DNA of 32,296 nt from Allosalinactinospora lopnorensis (GTDB lineage: Bacteria; Actinomycetota; Actinomycetes; Streptosporangiales; Streptosporangiaceae), in assembly GCF_000981225.1 (NCBI RefSeq), contig NZ_LAJC01000073.1, positions 1 to 32,296 of the forward strand. The letters run 5' to 3'. The translations under genes and the position numbers were made by a program. The notes under the pieces were generated by a model that did not search any database, had not been told where the DNA came from, and worked only from the letters and a program-made list of their open reading frames with translations. Each line of letters opens with the position of its first letter. The stretch's first letter is position 1. Shown piece after piece: positions 1 through 7,565 of this stretch.

Positions 1-441
1 CCGCGCGCCGCGCGGGGGGCCGCGGAGCTGACCGTGGCGGAGATCGCGCGCGCGGCGGAAAAGCTGCGCGCCGGGCACGACCTCGTCCTCGTCGAGGGGG
101 CGGGCGGGCTGCTGGTGCGGCTGAACAGCGAGGGCGCCACGCTCGCCGACGTGGCCTCGGCGCTGGCCGCCCCCGTTCTTTTGGTCTGCCGGGCCGGTCT
201 GGGCACCCTCAACGACACCGCGCTGAGCGGTGAGGCGCTGAAAACGCGCGGGCTGACGTGCGAGGGGGTGCTGATCGGTAGCTGGCCGTCGCCCCCCGGC
301 CTCGCCGAACGCTGTAACCTGGCCGAACTCGCCGACATCGCGGGCGCCCCGCTGCTGGGCGCCTTCCCGGAGGGGATGGCCCGGCTCGCTCCGGCAGAGT
401 TCGCCGCCGCGGCCCGCGCCTGCCTCCACCGCCGATCTTGA
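1..441 (+). CDS. bioD: Dethiobiotin synthase, C-terminal part (5' end outside window)
   Basis: ATP-dependent dethiobiotin synthase closes the ureido ring of 7,8-diaminononanoate with CO2, the step before biotin synthase, in the cytoplasm. The reading frame is open from base 1, so the start lies upstream; 146 residues are visible of a family usually about 220-240 long. Seen: the VEGAGGLLVRL motif of BioD (about residues 34-44), followed by a run of hydrophobic strands (APVLLVCRAGLGTLNDTALS) typical of the P-loop fold of this family. CobB/CobQ-type amidotransferases share the fold, but the motif and the short C-terminus favour BioD. The N-terminal P-loop is not in the window. A strong terminator follows the stop at once, so this is the last gene of its operon. 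Confidence 0.88.
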   Translation, partial: PRAARGAAELTVAEIARAAEKLRAGHDLVLVEGAGGLLVRLNSEGATLADVASALAAPVLLVCRAGLGTLNDTALSGEALKTRGLTCEGVLIGSWPSPPGLAERCNLAELADIAGAPLLGAFPEGMARLAPAEFAAAARACLHRRS

Positions 442-447
442 GCATTT

Positions 448-480
448 CGTTCCTTCACGGCGCCGGGAAGGAACGGTTTT
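448..480 (+). terminator. Intrinsic terminator after bioD
   Basis: Perfect 9-bp arms CGTTCCTTC (448-456) and GAAGGAACG (467-475) enclose a loop that is itself palindromic (CGGCGCCG). The hairpin is followed by GTTTT. It starts 6 bases after the bioD stop, the classical position and form of a factor-independent terminator. Confidence 0.8.
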
Positions 481-481
481 A

Positions 482-622
482 TCAATGCCGACGACAGTTC
501 GCGATGGCCCGGATGGAGACGGTCTCGCGCTCGCCCATGGCCAGCAGGTGCCGGAGTTGCCCGGCCATGACCTCCGGGCCGCCGACGCGACGGCGCAGGG
601 CCGCCTCTTGGTGACACGCTGC
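482..622 (-). pseudogene. Remnant of an XRE/DUF5753-type regulator
   Basis: On the minus strand a short frame reads EAALRRRVGGPEVMAGQL, then RHLLAMGERETVSIRAIA, and stops at 482. This closely resembles the conserved middle of the DUF5753 domain that follows the helix-turn-helix in many actinomycete XRE regulators (family knowledge: EAxLRRxVGGPEVMxxQLxHLLE...NVxIRVLP). The HTH part and the C-terminal half are absent, the sequence just upstream matches only weakly in any frame, and no plausible start is present. It is therefore read as a decayed gene fragment, next to another XRE-controlled locus. Recognised by eye only; a profile search would settle it. Confidence 0.5.
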
Positions 623-739
623 CCGGCGGATGCTCTGGCTGTCACCGTCTCCGGAACACCTGCCGGGCACAGGGACTGAGCATGGCGCTGTCTCCAGTCC
701 CGACGCGAGGTAGGGCCGAACCTGTCCGCTGCGGCGCGC

Positions 740-997
740 TCAGCTCACTTTCCGAAGTGGCTCGAACTGGACGTTCAGCCGCATGTCCAGCGCCGCGGCC
801 ACGCGTTCCAGCACTGGGAATGTCGGCGTCGTCCCGCCCGCCTCAAGGCGGGCCACGGCGGGCTGCTTAAGGCCGGTGCGCTGCGCGAGCTCCTCCTGGG
901 TGATCCCCAGTTCCGCCCGGCGGTTCCGCACCGTCTCTCCCAGCTCGAAGCGGATCCGCGCGGCCTCGTAAGCCGTACCCGCACCCGGTCGCCCCAT
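740..997 (-). CDS. XRE-family antitoxin (HigA-like)
   Basis: A DNA-binding protein of 85 residues, expected to neutralise the toxin encoded just upstream (1043-1372) and to repress the shared promoter. Seen: one XRE helix-turn-helix, about residues 22-75, with ITQEELAQRTGLKQPAVARLE as recognition region, then VLERVAAALDMRLNVQFEP, the usual end of HigA-like antitoxins. The ATG at 997 is the only normal start. The same frame is open back to the toxin stop at 1043 (45 bp) but contains no ATG, GTG or TTG there, although the untranslated ELADKRAEI looks like family N-terminal sequence, so a non-standard start further up is possible. Order toxin-antitoxin matches higBA systems. Function is inferred from family and context. 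Confidence 0.82.
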   Translation of the reverse strand: MGRPGAGTAYEAARIRFELGETVRNRRAELGITQEELAQRTGLKQPAVARLEAGGTTPTFPVLERVAAALDMRLNVQFEPLRKVS

Positions 998-1042
998 GAT
1001 CTCGGCGCGTTTATCAGCCAGCTCTTTCGTTCCGGCATCCGC

Positions 1043-1372
1043 TCACCCCTCCTCGGCGGTGTGCTTCTCGGCTATACACCGTTGCATGGCACGCCAGGCG
1101 CGCTCAATCTCGGCCGGTTCTCGCATCCGCTGTTTGCGGAACACGGTGAGAAGAATGATCCGCCTCTCCGCCGCGATCCAGTAGGTGATGCGTACCTGTC
1201 GCCGGTCGAGGTGGAAGCGTAACTCTCGCAACTTGCCACGAAGCTGCCTTGTATAAGGCTCGCCGAGTAGTACACCACGCTCGGCCAGCAGGTCAACGTA
1301 GAACGCCGCCGTCTCCTGGCTCGCTTGGTCGAGCGTGTCGAACCACTGGTCCACCTCGGGTTCGAGTTCCAC
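1043..1372 (-). CDS. HigB/Gp49-type mRNA-interferase toxin
   Basis: A RelE-superfamily toxin of the phage-derived Gp49-like type, 109 residues, expected to cleave mRNA on the ribosome. Seen: LLGEPYTRQLRGKLRELRFHL (about residues 35-55), then RRQVRITYWIAAERRIILLTVFRK (about 57-80), the arginine-rich strand pattern that defines this family, and a C-terminal helix of the kind that ends ...EIERA in homologues. The start is GTG at 1372. A -10-like TATGAT lies 9 bases before it with no room for a normal Shine-Dalgarno leader, so the transcript may be leaderless. It shares its frame with the antitoxin 45 bp downstream. The pair sits in a short accessory patch beside a regulator remnant, which suggests acquisition. 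Confidence 0.82.
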   Translation of the reverse strand: MELEPEVDQWFDTLDQASQETAAFYVDLLAERGVLLGEPYTRQLRGKLRELRFHLDRRQVRITYWIAAERRIILLTVFRKQRMREPAEIERAWRAMQRCIAEKHTAEEG

Positions 1373-1381
1373 TTTCCCCGC

Positions 1382-1400
1382 ATCATAACGTTGATGTTAT
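1382..1400 (-). promoter_or_regulatory. Promoter/operator of the toxin-antitoxin pair
   Basis: On the minus strand TATGAT (1387-1382) is a good -10 hexamer, 9 bases before the GTG of the toxin. The same stretch holds the inverted repeat ATAAC-N6-GTTAT (1385-1400) with AACGTT inside it, in the position expected for an antitoxin operator. No convincing -35 was found. The AT-rich stretch stands out from its GC-rich surroundings. Confidence 0.5.
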
Positions 1401-1441
1401 TAATTTGGGAGTGTGTCCGCTGACGTTTCGAGAAACCGTCA

Positions 1442-1492
1442 CCGTGCTGTTTTTGTCGCCTCGCTGCGGTCCAGGCGGCAAAAACAGCACGG
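1442..1492. terminator. Strong 20-bp stem hairpin, probable terminator
   Basis: Arms 1442-1461 and 1473-1492 are complementary at 19 of 20 positions, the exception being a T/C difference that would pair as G-U in one RNA strand; the loop is 11 bases. It begins about 25 bases after the stop of the minus-strand DUF3291 gene and separates that gene from the toxin operon, so termination is the simplest role. A run of five T (or A) lies inside the stem rather than after it, unlike a textbook terminator. Confidence 0.55.
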
Positions 1493-1517
1493 CGGACGCG
1501 CCCCCGCCTGTCGCGGC

Positions 1518-1997
1518 TTAGCGGCGCGGCGGGGGGACCGGGCTGCGCAGGGTGAAGGCGCGCGGGCCGGGGCCGTGCCGCCGCAGGTGGTCCAGCCGCT
1601 CGCGGGCCTCGCTGATGGAGGCCGGCTCGCCGTCCGCGACCCACCACAGTGCGCGTTCCGCACGCACCCGCAGGCCGGTGCGGCGCTGCCAAGCAGTGAT
1701 CTCGGTGTGGCTTGCGTGCACGAATTCCAGTAGGGCCGGCACCGAACTCCACAGCGACGCGTGGGCGGCGTACCGGTGGTCTTCGGCGTCCCCCGTGCCG
1801 ATCGGTCCAATATGGCCCGGGTGCGCCGCGGCGCGCCTCCGCAAAGCGGTCAGCAGCTCCGCGACCCGCCGCTCCGATCCCTCGGGGACGGCGATGGCCT
1901 GGACCTGTGCGAGGACCGGGGCAGGAGCGCGCGCCCCGGGAAGGGCGCGGTGCTGCAGGGCGGGCTCGTGCGACGGGAGCATGGGAGTCGGCGACAT
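1518..1997 (-). CDS. DUF3291-domain protein
   Basis: A protein of 159 residues whose second half follows the DUF3291 pattern: a dimeric alpha/beta-barrel-like fold with LWSSVPALLEFVHAS (about residues 80-95), RALWWVADG (about 113-121) and the C-terminal signature ERLDHLRRHGPGPRAFTLRSP. No catalytic role is established for the family. The ATG at 1997 is chosen because a good ribosome site (GGAAGAGG, about 5 bases away) precedes it; the frame is open further upstream but that part has no family similarity. The gene is divergent from the MocR-type regulator at 2093 (95-bp gap), so it may be the regulator's target. It is followed by the 1442-1492 hairpin. Confidence 0.75.
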   Translation of the reverse strand: MSPTPMLPSHEPALQHRALPGARAPAPVLAQVQAIAVPEGSERRVAELLTALRRRAAAHPGHIGPIGTGDAEDHRYAAHASLWSSVPALLEFVHASHTEITAWQRRTGLRVRAERALWWVADGEPASISEARERLDHLRRHGPGPRAFTLRSPVPPPRR

Positions 1998-2033
1998 GGG
2001 GACCTCTTCCGCTGGTTCGTGTCCATTCACCTC

Positions 2034-2094
2034 TGGTCGCGGACCAATTTCCATGCCAATATGACTCCAACTGCGGGTGGATGGTAGGTCCAAT
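2034..2094. promoter_or_regulatory. Candidate operators between DUF3291 gene and MocR regulator
   Basis: The perfect inverted repeat TGGTC-GCG-GACCA (2034-2046) overlaps GGACCAAT (2041-2048). A second same-strand copy, GGTCCAAT (2087-2094), runs into the regulator's start codon. Repeated short elements in a divergent gap are typical of MocR-controlled promoters; a third GGTCCAAT lies at 1804-1811 inside the DUF3291 gene. Confidence 0.4.
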
Positions 2095-3577
2095 GATGCG
2101 CGAAGTGGATTCTTCTCGAAGTGCCGGCGAGCTGGCCGCGCTGCTCGGCGACTGGCCCTCCGGCGACGGTCCGCTGTACCGGAAGCTCACCCAGGCGCTG
2201 CGCCGCGCCGTCGACGGCGGGATGCTGGCCGTGGGGGAGCGGCTGCCGTCCGAACGGGCGCTGGCCGCGGCACTCGCCATCAGCCGCACGACCGTGATCG
2301 CCGCCTACGGCGAGCTGCGCACCGAGGGACTGCTCGACAGCCGGCAGGGCAGCGGGACGCGGGTGAGCCCGGGGCTGGCGCCGGCACGTCCTGACGGGTG
2401 GGTGCCGGGCGGCCGGGGCGCCCCGATGTACCAGCGCCTGCTCGACGGCTCCGGTGACCTCATCTCGCTCTCCTCCGTGCGCAGCGAGGGACTGCCGGAG
2501 GTGGCCGAGGCCGTCCGCGAGGTGGCCGCCGAGGACCTGCCCGCCCTGATGGCCGAGGCCGGCTACCACCCGCGCGGCCTGCCGGCGCTGCGTGCGGCCG
2601 TCGCCGAGCACTACACCGGCAAAGGGCTGGCCACCCACCCCGGCCAGATCGTCGTGACCACCGGCGCGCACCAGGCGATCGCGCTGGTGGCGGCCCTGTA
2701 CCTGCGCAAGGGGGCCCCGGTGGTCGTCGAGTCCCCCGGTTTCACCGGGTGCCTGGACCTGCTGCGCGCCGAAGGGGTGGAGTTCCTGAGCGTCCCGATG
2801 GACGAGCACGGCATCGACGCCGTGCGGGCGCGCGAGGTGCTGCGCGAGGGCTCCCCCCACCTGATGTACCTCATGCCCAGCTACCACAACCCGACCGGGG
2901 TCCTGATGTCGTCCGCGCGGCGCCGGGAGATCGGGGAGCTCGCCGCGCGCAACGGGGTGCCGGTCCTGGAGGACGGCGCCTACACCGGGCTGCGCGCCCC
3001 CGAGGAGCCGCCGCCGGTCGCCGCCTTCGCCCCGCGCGAGGCGGAGGTGGTCACGGTGGGTTCCCTGTGCAAGGTCGGCTGGGCGGGACTGCGCGTCGGG
3101 TGGCTGCGGGCCCCGGCCGAGATCGCCGAGCGGCTCAGCCGGCGCAAGCTCCTGGCCGATCTGGGCACCCCACTGCTGGACCAGGCGGTCGCCGTACGGC
3201 TGCTCCCGCAGTTGGACAGGCTGGCCCGGGCGCGGTCCGAACTGCTCGCCGGACGGCTGGCGTTCCTGGAGGAGCGGCTGCGCACGGCACTGCCGTCCTG
3301 GGAGTGGCGCGGCCCCGATGGCGGCTCGGCGCTGTGGGTGCGGATGCCCGGCATCGAATCCCATGTGTTCGCCCAGGTAGCGCTGCGCCACGGGGTGGAG
3401 CTCATCCCGGGGTCCGTGATGACCCCCGATGGCGGCGGGTTCAGCGACCACTTCCGGCTGCCGTTCGGGCACGACGAGGAGACCCTGGAGGAACTGGTGG
3501 CCCGGCTGGCGCGCGCCTGGAAGGATCTCTCCCGCCACGGCCCCTGCGAGGAGACGCCGGCGCGCCTCGTGGTGTGA
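2093..3577 (+). CDS. MocR-type transcriptional regulator (GntR HTH plus aminotransferase fold)
   Basis: A regulator of 494 residues with a GntR winged helix (about residues 20-85: PLYRKLTQALRRAVDGGML, LPSERALAAALAISRTTV, GLLDSRQGSGTRV) joined to a class I aminotransferase-like domain (about 110-480). The PLP-binding lysine is seen at about residue 327 in GSLCKVGWAGLRVGW, and HNPTG and YTGL motifs are present, so the domain should still bind PLP. MocR proteins usually sense PLP or an amino-compound adduct and act on a neighbouring divergent gene, here the DUF3291 gene. ATG is taken at 2093; a second ATG follows directly at 2096. A short ribosome site (AGG at 2086-2088) precedes. No pdxS/pdxT is nearby, so PdxR function is not supported. 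A GC-rich hairpin follows the stop. Confidence 0.88.
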   Translation: MMREVDSSRSAGELAALLGDWPSGDGPLYRKLTQALRRAVDGGMLAVGERLPSERALAAALAISRTTVIAAYGELRTEGLLDSRQGSGTRVSPGLAPARPDGWVPGGRGAPMYQRLLDGSGDLISLSSVRSEGLPEVAEAVREVAAEDLPALMAEAGYHPRGLPALRAAVAEHYTGKGLATHPGQIVVTTGAHQAIALVAALYLRKGAPVVVESPGFTGCLDLLRAEGVEFLSVPMDEHGIDAVRAREVLREGSPHLMYLMPSYHNPTGVLMSSARRREIGELAARNGVPVLEDGAYTGLRAPEEPPPVAAFAPREAEVVTVGSLCKVGWAGLRVGWLRAPAEIAERLSRRKLLADLGTPLLDQAVAVRLLPQLDRLARARSELLAGRLAFLEERLRTALPSWEWRGPDGGSALWVRMPGIESHVFAQVALRHGVELIPGSVMTPDGGGFSDHFRLPFGHDEETLEELVARLARAWKDLSRHGPCEETPARLVV

Positions 3578-3639
3578 GGGAGCGCCGGGCACGGCCCGCG
3601 CCCGTCCCCGCACTTCGCGAAGCGGAGGAAGAAGACGAT

Positions 3640-3660
3640 CCCCGCTTCCGCGAGGCGGGG
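3640..3660 (+). terminator. Probable terminator after MocR gene
   Basis: CCCCGC (3640-3645) pairs with GCGGGG (3655-3660) around a 9-base loop and is followed by a moderately T-rich GTTGTTGTTAG. A second palindrome, CTTCGCGAAG (3613-3622), lies just before it and could pair alternatively with the left part of this hairpin. Confidence 0.5.
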
Positions 3661-3753
3661 GCCGTTGTTGTTAGATGGACGACACATTCGTACCGGGCGA
3701 GGAGACGGCCCACAGGCGGCGGTCTCCCGCCGCGCACCGAGGGAGGCGCGAGA

Positions 3754-5733
3754 ATGCCGCAGCGGACACAGCCACCCGTGCTCTGGGAGCCCGGCGAGCA
3801 GCGGCGCGAACACGCGAACATCACGGCCTTCACGCGATGGGTGCGTGAGAACCGCGATGTGCGGGCGGACGACTACGACTCACTGTGGCGCTGGTCGGTG
3901 ACCGACCTCGACGGGTTCTGGTCGGCGGTCTGGGAGTACTTCGGTGTCCGCGCCGAGACCCCCTACGAGCGGGTGCTCGCCAAGCGGACCATGCCCGGTG
4001 CCGAGTGGTTCCCCGGGGCGCGGCTCAACTTCGCGCGGCACGTCCTCGAAGGGCGCGACGACGACACCGTGGCCATCCGGCACGCGTCGGAGCTGCGCGT
4101 CATGGGCGAGTGGACCTGGGGCGAGCTCAAGCGCCGGACGGCGGCCATCGCCGCCGGGCTGCGCCAGCTCGGGGTGGGCCCCGGCGACCGCGTCGTCGCC
4201 TACCTGCCCAACATCGCCGAGTCCGTCGCCGCGTTCTACGCCTGCGCGTCCATCGGGGCGGTGTGGTCCTCGTGCTCACCGGACTTCGGGGTGCGTAGCG
4301 TCGTCGACCGCTTCTCCCAGATCGAGCCGAAGGTGCTGCTCGCCGTGGACGGCTACCGCTACGGCGGCAGGGACTTCGACCGCCTCGACGTGATAGCGGC
4401 CCTGCGCGAGCAGCTCCCCACGCTCGAACACACCGTCGTGCTCTCCTACCTCCGCGACCGGGCGGTGGACGGCGCGCTCTCCTGGGAAGAGTTCGAAGAG
4501 GCCAGCGACGGCGCCCCGCTGCGCTTCGAGTCGCTGCCCTTCGACCACCCCCTCTGGGTGCTCTACTCCTCCGGCACGACGGGACTGCCCAAGGCGATCG
4601 TGCACGGGCACGGCGGCATGCTGCTGGAGCAGCTGAAGAACCTGAACCTGCACCTGGACGCCCGCAGCGGCGACCGGGTGTTCTGGTACACCACCACCGG
4701 CTGGATGATGTGGAACTTCCTGGTCAGCGTACTGCTGACCGAGGCATCCATCGTCCTGTACGACGGCAGCCCCGGATACCCCGATCTCGGGGCGCTGTGG
4801 GACCTGGCCGAGCGGGCCGGGATCACCATCTTCGGGACCAGCGCGAGCTACATCGCCGGCTGCATGAAGGAGGACGTCCACCCCACCGATGGGCGCGACC
4901 TCTCCGCCCTGCACGCCATCGGCTCCACCGGGTCGCCTCTGAGCCCCGAAGGGTTCGACTGGTGCTACCGCGAACTCGGCGACGGCCTCTGGCTTTTCTC
5001 CACCAGCGGCGGCACCGACGTCTGCAGCTGCCTCGTCGGCGGCGCCCCCACCCTGCCGGTCTACGAGGGCGAGATCCAGGCGCGCTCGCTCGGCATGGCC
5101 GTCGCCTCCTGGGATCCCGACGGCAAGGAGCTCATCGGGGAGGTCGGCGAACTGGTGGTGACCGAACCGGCCCCCTCCATGCCCGTCTACTTCTGGGGCG
5201 ACCCCGACGGCGAGCGGCTGCGCGACAGCTATTTCTCGATGTACCCGGGCGTCTGGCGGCACGGCGACTGGATCGAGATCACCGATCGTGGCACCGCCGT
5301 CATCTACGGCCGCTCCGACTCCACCATCAACCGCGGCGGTATCCGCATCGGCACCAGCGAGATCTACCGGTCCGTGCTCGCGCTGGACGAGGTCGTCGAC
5401 GCGCTTGTCGTGGACGTGCCACAGCCCGGGGGCGGTTCCCGCATCGAGTTGTTCGTCGTGGTGCGCGAAGGGGAGACGCTCAGCGACGACCTGGTCAAGC
5501 GGCTGGCCCGGGGGATCCGCGAGGACTGCTCGCCGCGGCACGTCCCCGATGCGGTGCACGCCGTCGCCGAGGTGCCGCGCACCCTCTCGGGCAAGGTGCT
5601 GGAGGTGCCGGTCAAGCGGATCCTCGCCGGAGAGCCGCCCGAGCGTGTCGCCAGCCGCGACTCGCTGGCCAACCCGGCCGCCCTGGACTACTTCAGCCGG
5701 CTGGCTGAACAGGAGGGACGCCGCTCCTCCTGA
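3754..5733 (+). CDS. Acetoacetyl-CoA synthetase
   Basis: An acyl-adenylate-forming enzyme of 659 residues, predicted to activate acetoacetate to acetoacetyl-CoA with ATP in the cytosol. Seen: the ACS N-terminal region with WSVTDLDGFWSAVWEYFGV (about 47-65), the AMP-binding P-loop YSSGTTGLPKAIVHG (271-285), STSGGTDVCSCLVGG, the hinge region IYGRSDSTINRGGIRIG, and the C-terminal acetylation-site region PRTLSGKVLEVPVK. Length and the acetoacetyl-type motif TDVCSCLVGG fit AacS rather than acetyl-CoA synthetase. ATG 3754 has a GGGAGG site 7 bases upstream. It probably has its own promoter, since terminators flank it on both sides. A role in ketone-body or leucine-derived acetoacetate use is inferred. 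Confidence 0.9.
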   Translation: MPQRTQPPVLWEPGEQRREHANITAFTRWVRENRDVRADDYDSLWRWSVTDLDGFWSAVWEYFGVRAETPYERVLAKRTMPGAEWFPGARLNFARHVLEGRDDDTVAIRHASELRVMGEWTWGELKRRTAAIAAGLRQLGVGPGDRVVAYLPNIAESVAAFYACASIGAVWSSCSPDFGVRSVVDRFSQIEPKVLLAVDGYRYGGRDFDRLDVIAALREQLPTLEHTVVLSYLRDRAVDGALSWEEFEEASDGAPLRFESLPFDHPLWVLYSSGTTGLPKAIVHGHGGMLLEQLKNLNLHLDARSGDRVFWYTTTGWMMWNFLVSVLLTEASIVLYDGSPGYPDLGALWDLAERAGITIFGTSASYIAGCMKEDVHPTDGRDLSALHAIGSTGSPLSPEGFDWCYRELGDGLWLFSTSGGTDVCSCLVGGAPTLPVYEGEIQARSLGMAVASWDPDGKELIGEVGELVVTEPAPSMPVYFWGDPDGERLRDSYFSMYPGVWRHGDWIEITDRGTAVIYGRSDSTINRGGIRIGTSEIYRSVLALDEVVDALVVDVPQPGGGSRIELFVVVREGETLSDDLVKRLARGIREDCSPRHVPDAVHAVAEVPRTLSGKVLEVPVKRILAGEPPERVASRDSLANPAALDYFSRLAEQEGRRSS

Positions 5734-5742
5734 CGGAACACC

Positions 5743-5755
5743 CCCCGGTTCGGGG
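5743..5755 (+). terminator. Short GC hairpin after acetoacetyl-CoA synthetase
   Basis: CCCCG (5743-5747) and CGGGG (5751-5755) form a 5-bp stem with a three-base loop, 9 bases after the stop. There is no T-run, so termination is only plausible. Confidence 0.3.
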
Positions 5756-5786
5756 AGCGGCGGAGACGAAGCGGTGCAACACGCCC

Positions 5787-5792
5787 TAGCCT
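5787..5792 (+). promoter_or_regulatory. -10 element for a leaderless membrane-protein transcript
   Basis: TAGCCT (TANNNT type) lies exactly seven bases before the GTG at 5800, and no Shine-Dalgarno sequence lies between. This is the usual layout of actinobacterial leaderless genes. No clear -35 is seen. Confidence 0.45.
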
Positions 5793-5799
5793 GGGGCAC

Positions 5800-7077
5800 G
5801 TGTCCCACCAGGTACCCGACAGTACGGCGGCACAGACGGCGACCGCGCCCCACGAGCGCATCGCCGGCGTGGACGTCGCCCGCGCGCTCGCCGTCTTCGG
5901 CATGTTCACCGTCCATCTCGGGGTGGGCTCCATCGGCCTGGTCGGTGGTGATCCCGCCGAGGCCTTCCACACGCTCACCCGCGGCAACTCCTCGGCGCTC
6001 TTCGCCTTCCTCGCCGGAGTGTCGCTCGCGCTGATGACCGGACGCGGCGTTCCGCTCTCCGGGACGCCGCTGAGCCGGGCCGCCGGGCGCATCCTGGTCC
6101 GGGCGGTCGCGCTCGCCCTGCTCGGTGGGGCGCTCGATCTGCTCGACGCTCCTGTGGCGGTGATCCTCACCTATTACGGCGGCTACTTCGTCCTCGCCCT
6201 TCCGCTGCTGCGGTTGCGTGCCCGGGCGCTGATGGTGACGGCCGCGATCATCGGGGTCGTGGGCCCGCAGGCCTCCTTCGTCGGCCGCTCCCTCTTCATC
6301 GAGGGCACCACGGTCAGGGAGGGGTCCATCAGCGGGATCGCCGACTTCCTGGCCACCGGCTACTACCCCGCGTGCACGTTCATGGCCTTCGTGGTCGCCG
6401 GGATGGCCGTGGGGCGTCTCGACCTGCGTTCGCCGCGGGTCCGCGGGTGGCTGGCCGGCGCGGGGGCCGTGCTCTCCGCGCTCGGCTACGCCGGATCCTG
6501 GGTGCTGCTGTACCCGCTGGGCGGCCTCGACCGGCTGATGGGGGTCGAACTGCGGGGCGTCGGCGGCGAGGACCCCTCGACGATGGATCCTTCGCTGCGC
6601 GACCCCATGCGCCGCTGGATGGCCGAGAGGCTCCACGACCTGCACGGCGAGGTTCCGACGGACAGCGCATGGTGGCTGCTGGTGGCCACTCCGCACAGCG
6701 GGACCTCGTTCGAGATCGCCGGGGCGATCGGAACGTCCCTCCTGGTGCTCACCGGCTGCATGGCACTGGCCGACATCGCCGGAGCCGTGCTCAGGCCGCT
6801 GGCGGCGGCCGGGGCCATGGCGCTCACCATCTACGCCGGCCACATCGTGGTGATCGCCTGGCTGGGTGCCTCGGCCCAGGACTTCGCTCCGTTCCGGCTG
6901 GAGGCGTTCGTCGCGGGCTCGCTGGTCTTCGCGATGGTCTGGCAGGCGGTGTTCGGTCGCGGCCCTCTGGAGCGTGTACTGGGGTGGTTGGCCGACGGCG
7001 CGGTCAAGCTCGCCGGACTACCCGACGAGGAGGACCGGGACCCGCCGGGGCCGGGCTCCGAGCGGCGGGTGGGCTAG
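5800..7077 (+). CDS. DUF418/HGSNAT-like multi-pass membrane protein
   Basis: A membrane protein of 425 residues. It opens with DVARALAVFGMFTVH (about residues 25-39), the first helix signature of the heparan-alpha-glucosaminide N-acetyltransferase-like (DUF1624) fold. About ten hydrophobic segments follow, and the end (MALTIYAGHIVVIAWLG ... FVAGSLVFAMVWQAVFGRGPLERVLGW) matches the DUF418 C-terminal domain. By family this is a putative acyltransferase or transporter of the cytoplasmic membrane; the substrate is unknown. A long loop around residues 245-300, rich in charged residues, should face one side of the membrane. GTG 5800 is supported by the TAGCCT element seven bases upstream. It probably forms its own transcript. 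Confidence 0.82.
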   Translation: MSHQVPDSTAAQTATAPHERIAGVDVARALAVFGMFTVHLGVGSIGLVGGDPAEAFHTLTRGNSSALFAFLAGVSLALMTGRGVPLSGTPLSRAAGRILVRAVALALLGGALDLLDAPVAVILTYYGGYFVLALPLLRLRARALMVTAAIIGVVGPQASFVGRSLFIEGTTVREGSISGIADFLATGYYPACTFMAFVVAGMAVGRLDLRSPRVRGWLAGAGAVLSALGYAGSWVLLYPLGGLDRLMGVELRGVGGEDPSTMDPSLRDPMRRWMAERLHDLHGEVPTDSAWWLLVATPHSGTSFEIAGAIGTSLLVLTGCMALADIAGAVLRPLAAAGAMALTIYAGHIVVIAWLGASAQDFAPFRLEAFVAGSLVFAMVWQAVFGRGPLERVLGWLADGAVKLAGLPDEEDRDPPGPGSERRVG

Positions 7078-7289
7078 ACATCCGATCTGCCTAAGGCGTA
7101 ACGCCGCTGCCTGAAGGCCGGGTTCGAGCACTCCGGGGAAATCGGTGTCTTCACCGAAGAGCACCCGGCGCTGTAGGCCGTGGAACAGGCGGGCGAGGAA
7201 GACGCTGAGAATCCGGTTGACGAGGAACCGCGGCCGCGACGGCCCACCCCGCGAGCTGTTCCCAGGAAGGGGGAGGGAGGGCGGTCGGG

Positions 7290-7565
7290 TCAGCCTGTGA
7301 CGGCGGCGCCGAGCTTGTCGCGGATCTCCGCGCCGTCGATGAAGCTCTCGACCACCACGATGGGAACGCCCATGTCCCCCAGTTCCGCGGCCAGCTCACT
7401 GGAGGTCAATACGACATCGGCGGTCATGGCCGCCCCCCGGGCGGTGCCGATGTCGGCGATCTCCACATCGGCGTCCAGTCCGAGCTCCTGGATCGCCCGC
7501 TCGGTGTTGGTCTTGAGGAGCACGCTGGTCCCGATGCCCATGCCGCACACGGCGAGAATCCTCAT
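7290..7565 (-). CDS. PTS IIB component, ascorbate/SgaB type
   Basis: A cytoplasmic phosphocarrier of 91 residues that would take phosphate from IIA and pass it to the sugar on the IIC permease. Seen: MRILAVCGMGIGTSVLLK at the N-terminus, with Cys7 as phosphorylated residue in the CGMGIGTS loop of the lactate/ascorbate IIB fold, and the strands VEIADIG and DVVLTSSELA. Length is normal for UlaB-like proteins. Its ATG overlaps the TGA of the IIA gene (ATGA at 7565-7562), so the two are translationally coupled. No IIC permease gene lies downstream in this window, which is odd for this family. The sugar cannot be stated. Confidence 0.85.
   Translation of the reverse strand: MRILAVCGMGIGTSVLLKTNTERAIQELGLDADVEIADIGTARGAAMTADVVLTSSELAAELGDMGVPIVVVESFIDGAEIRDKLGAAVTG

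Noticed and set aside
485-870. Two short plus-strand frames after bioD
   Set aside because: No similarity to known proteins; they lie opposite the DUF5753 remnant and the antitoxin gene.
4276-6843. Long minus-strand open frame opposite acetoacetyl-CoA synthetase and the membrane protein
   Set aside because: It spans two real genes and their gap, lacks domains, and is a composition effect.
7105-7177. Short plus-strand frame ending AGFEHSGEIGVFTEEHPAL, resembling the tail of an acetyltransferase-like protein
   Set aside because: About 24 codons only, with a stop just upstream and no start; too short to assign to a family.
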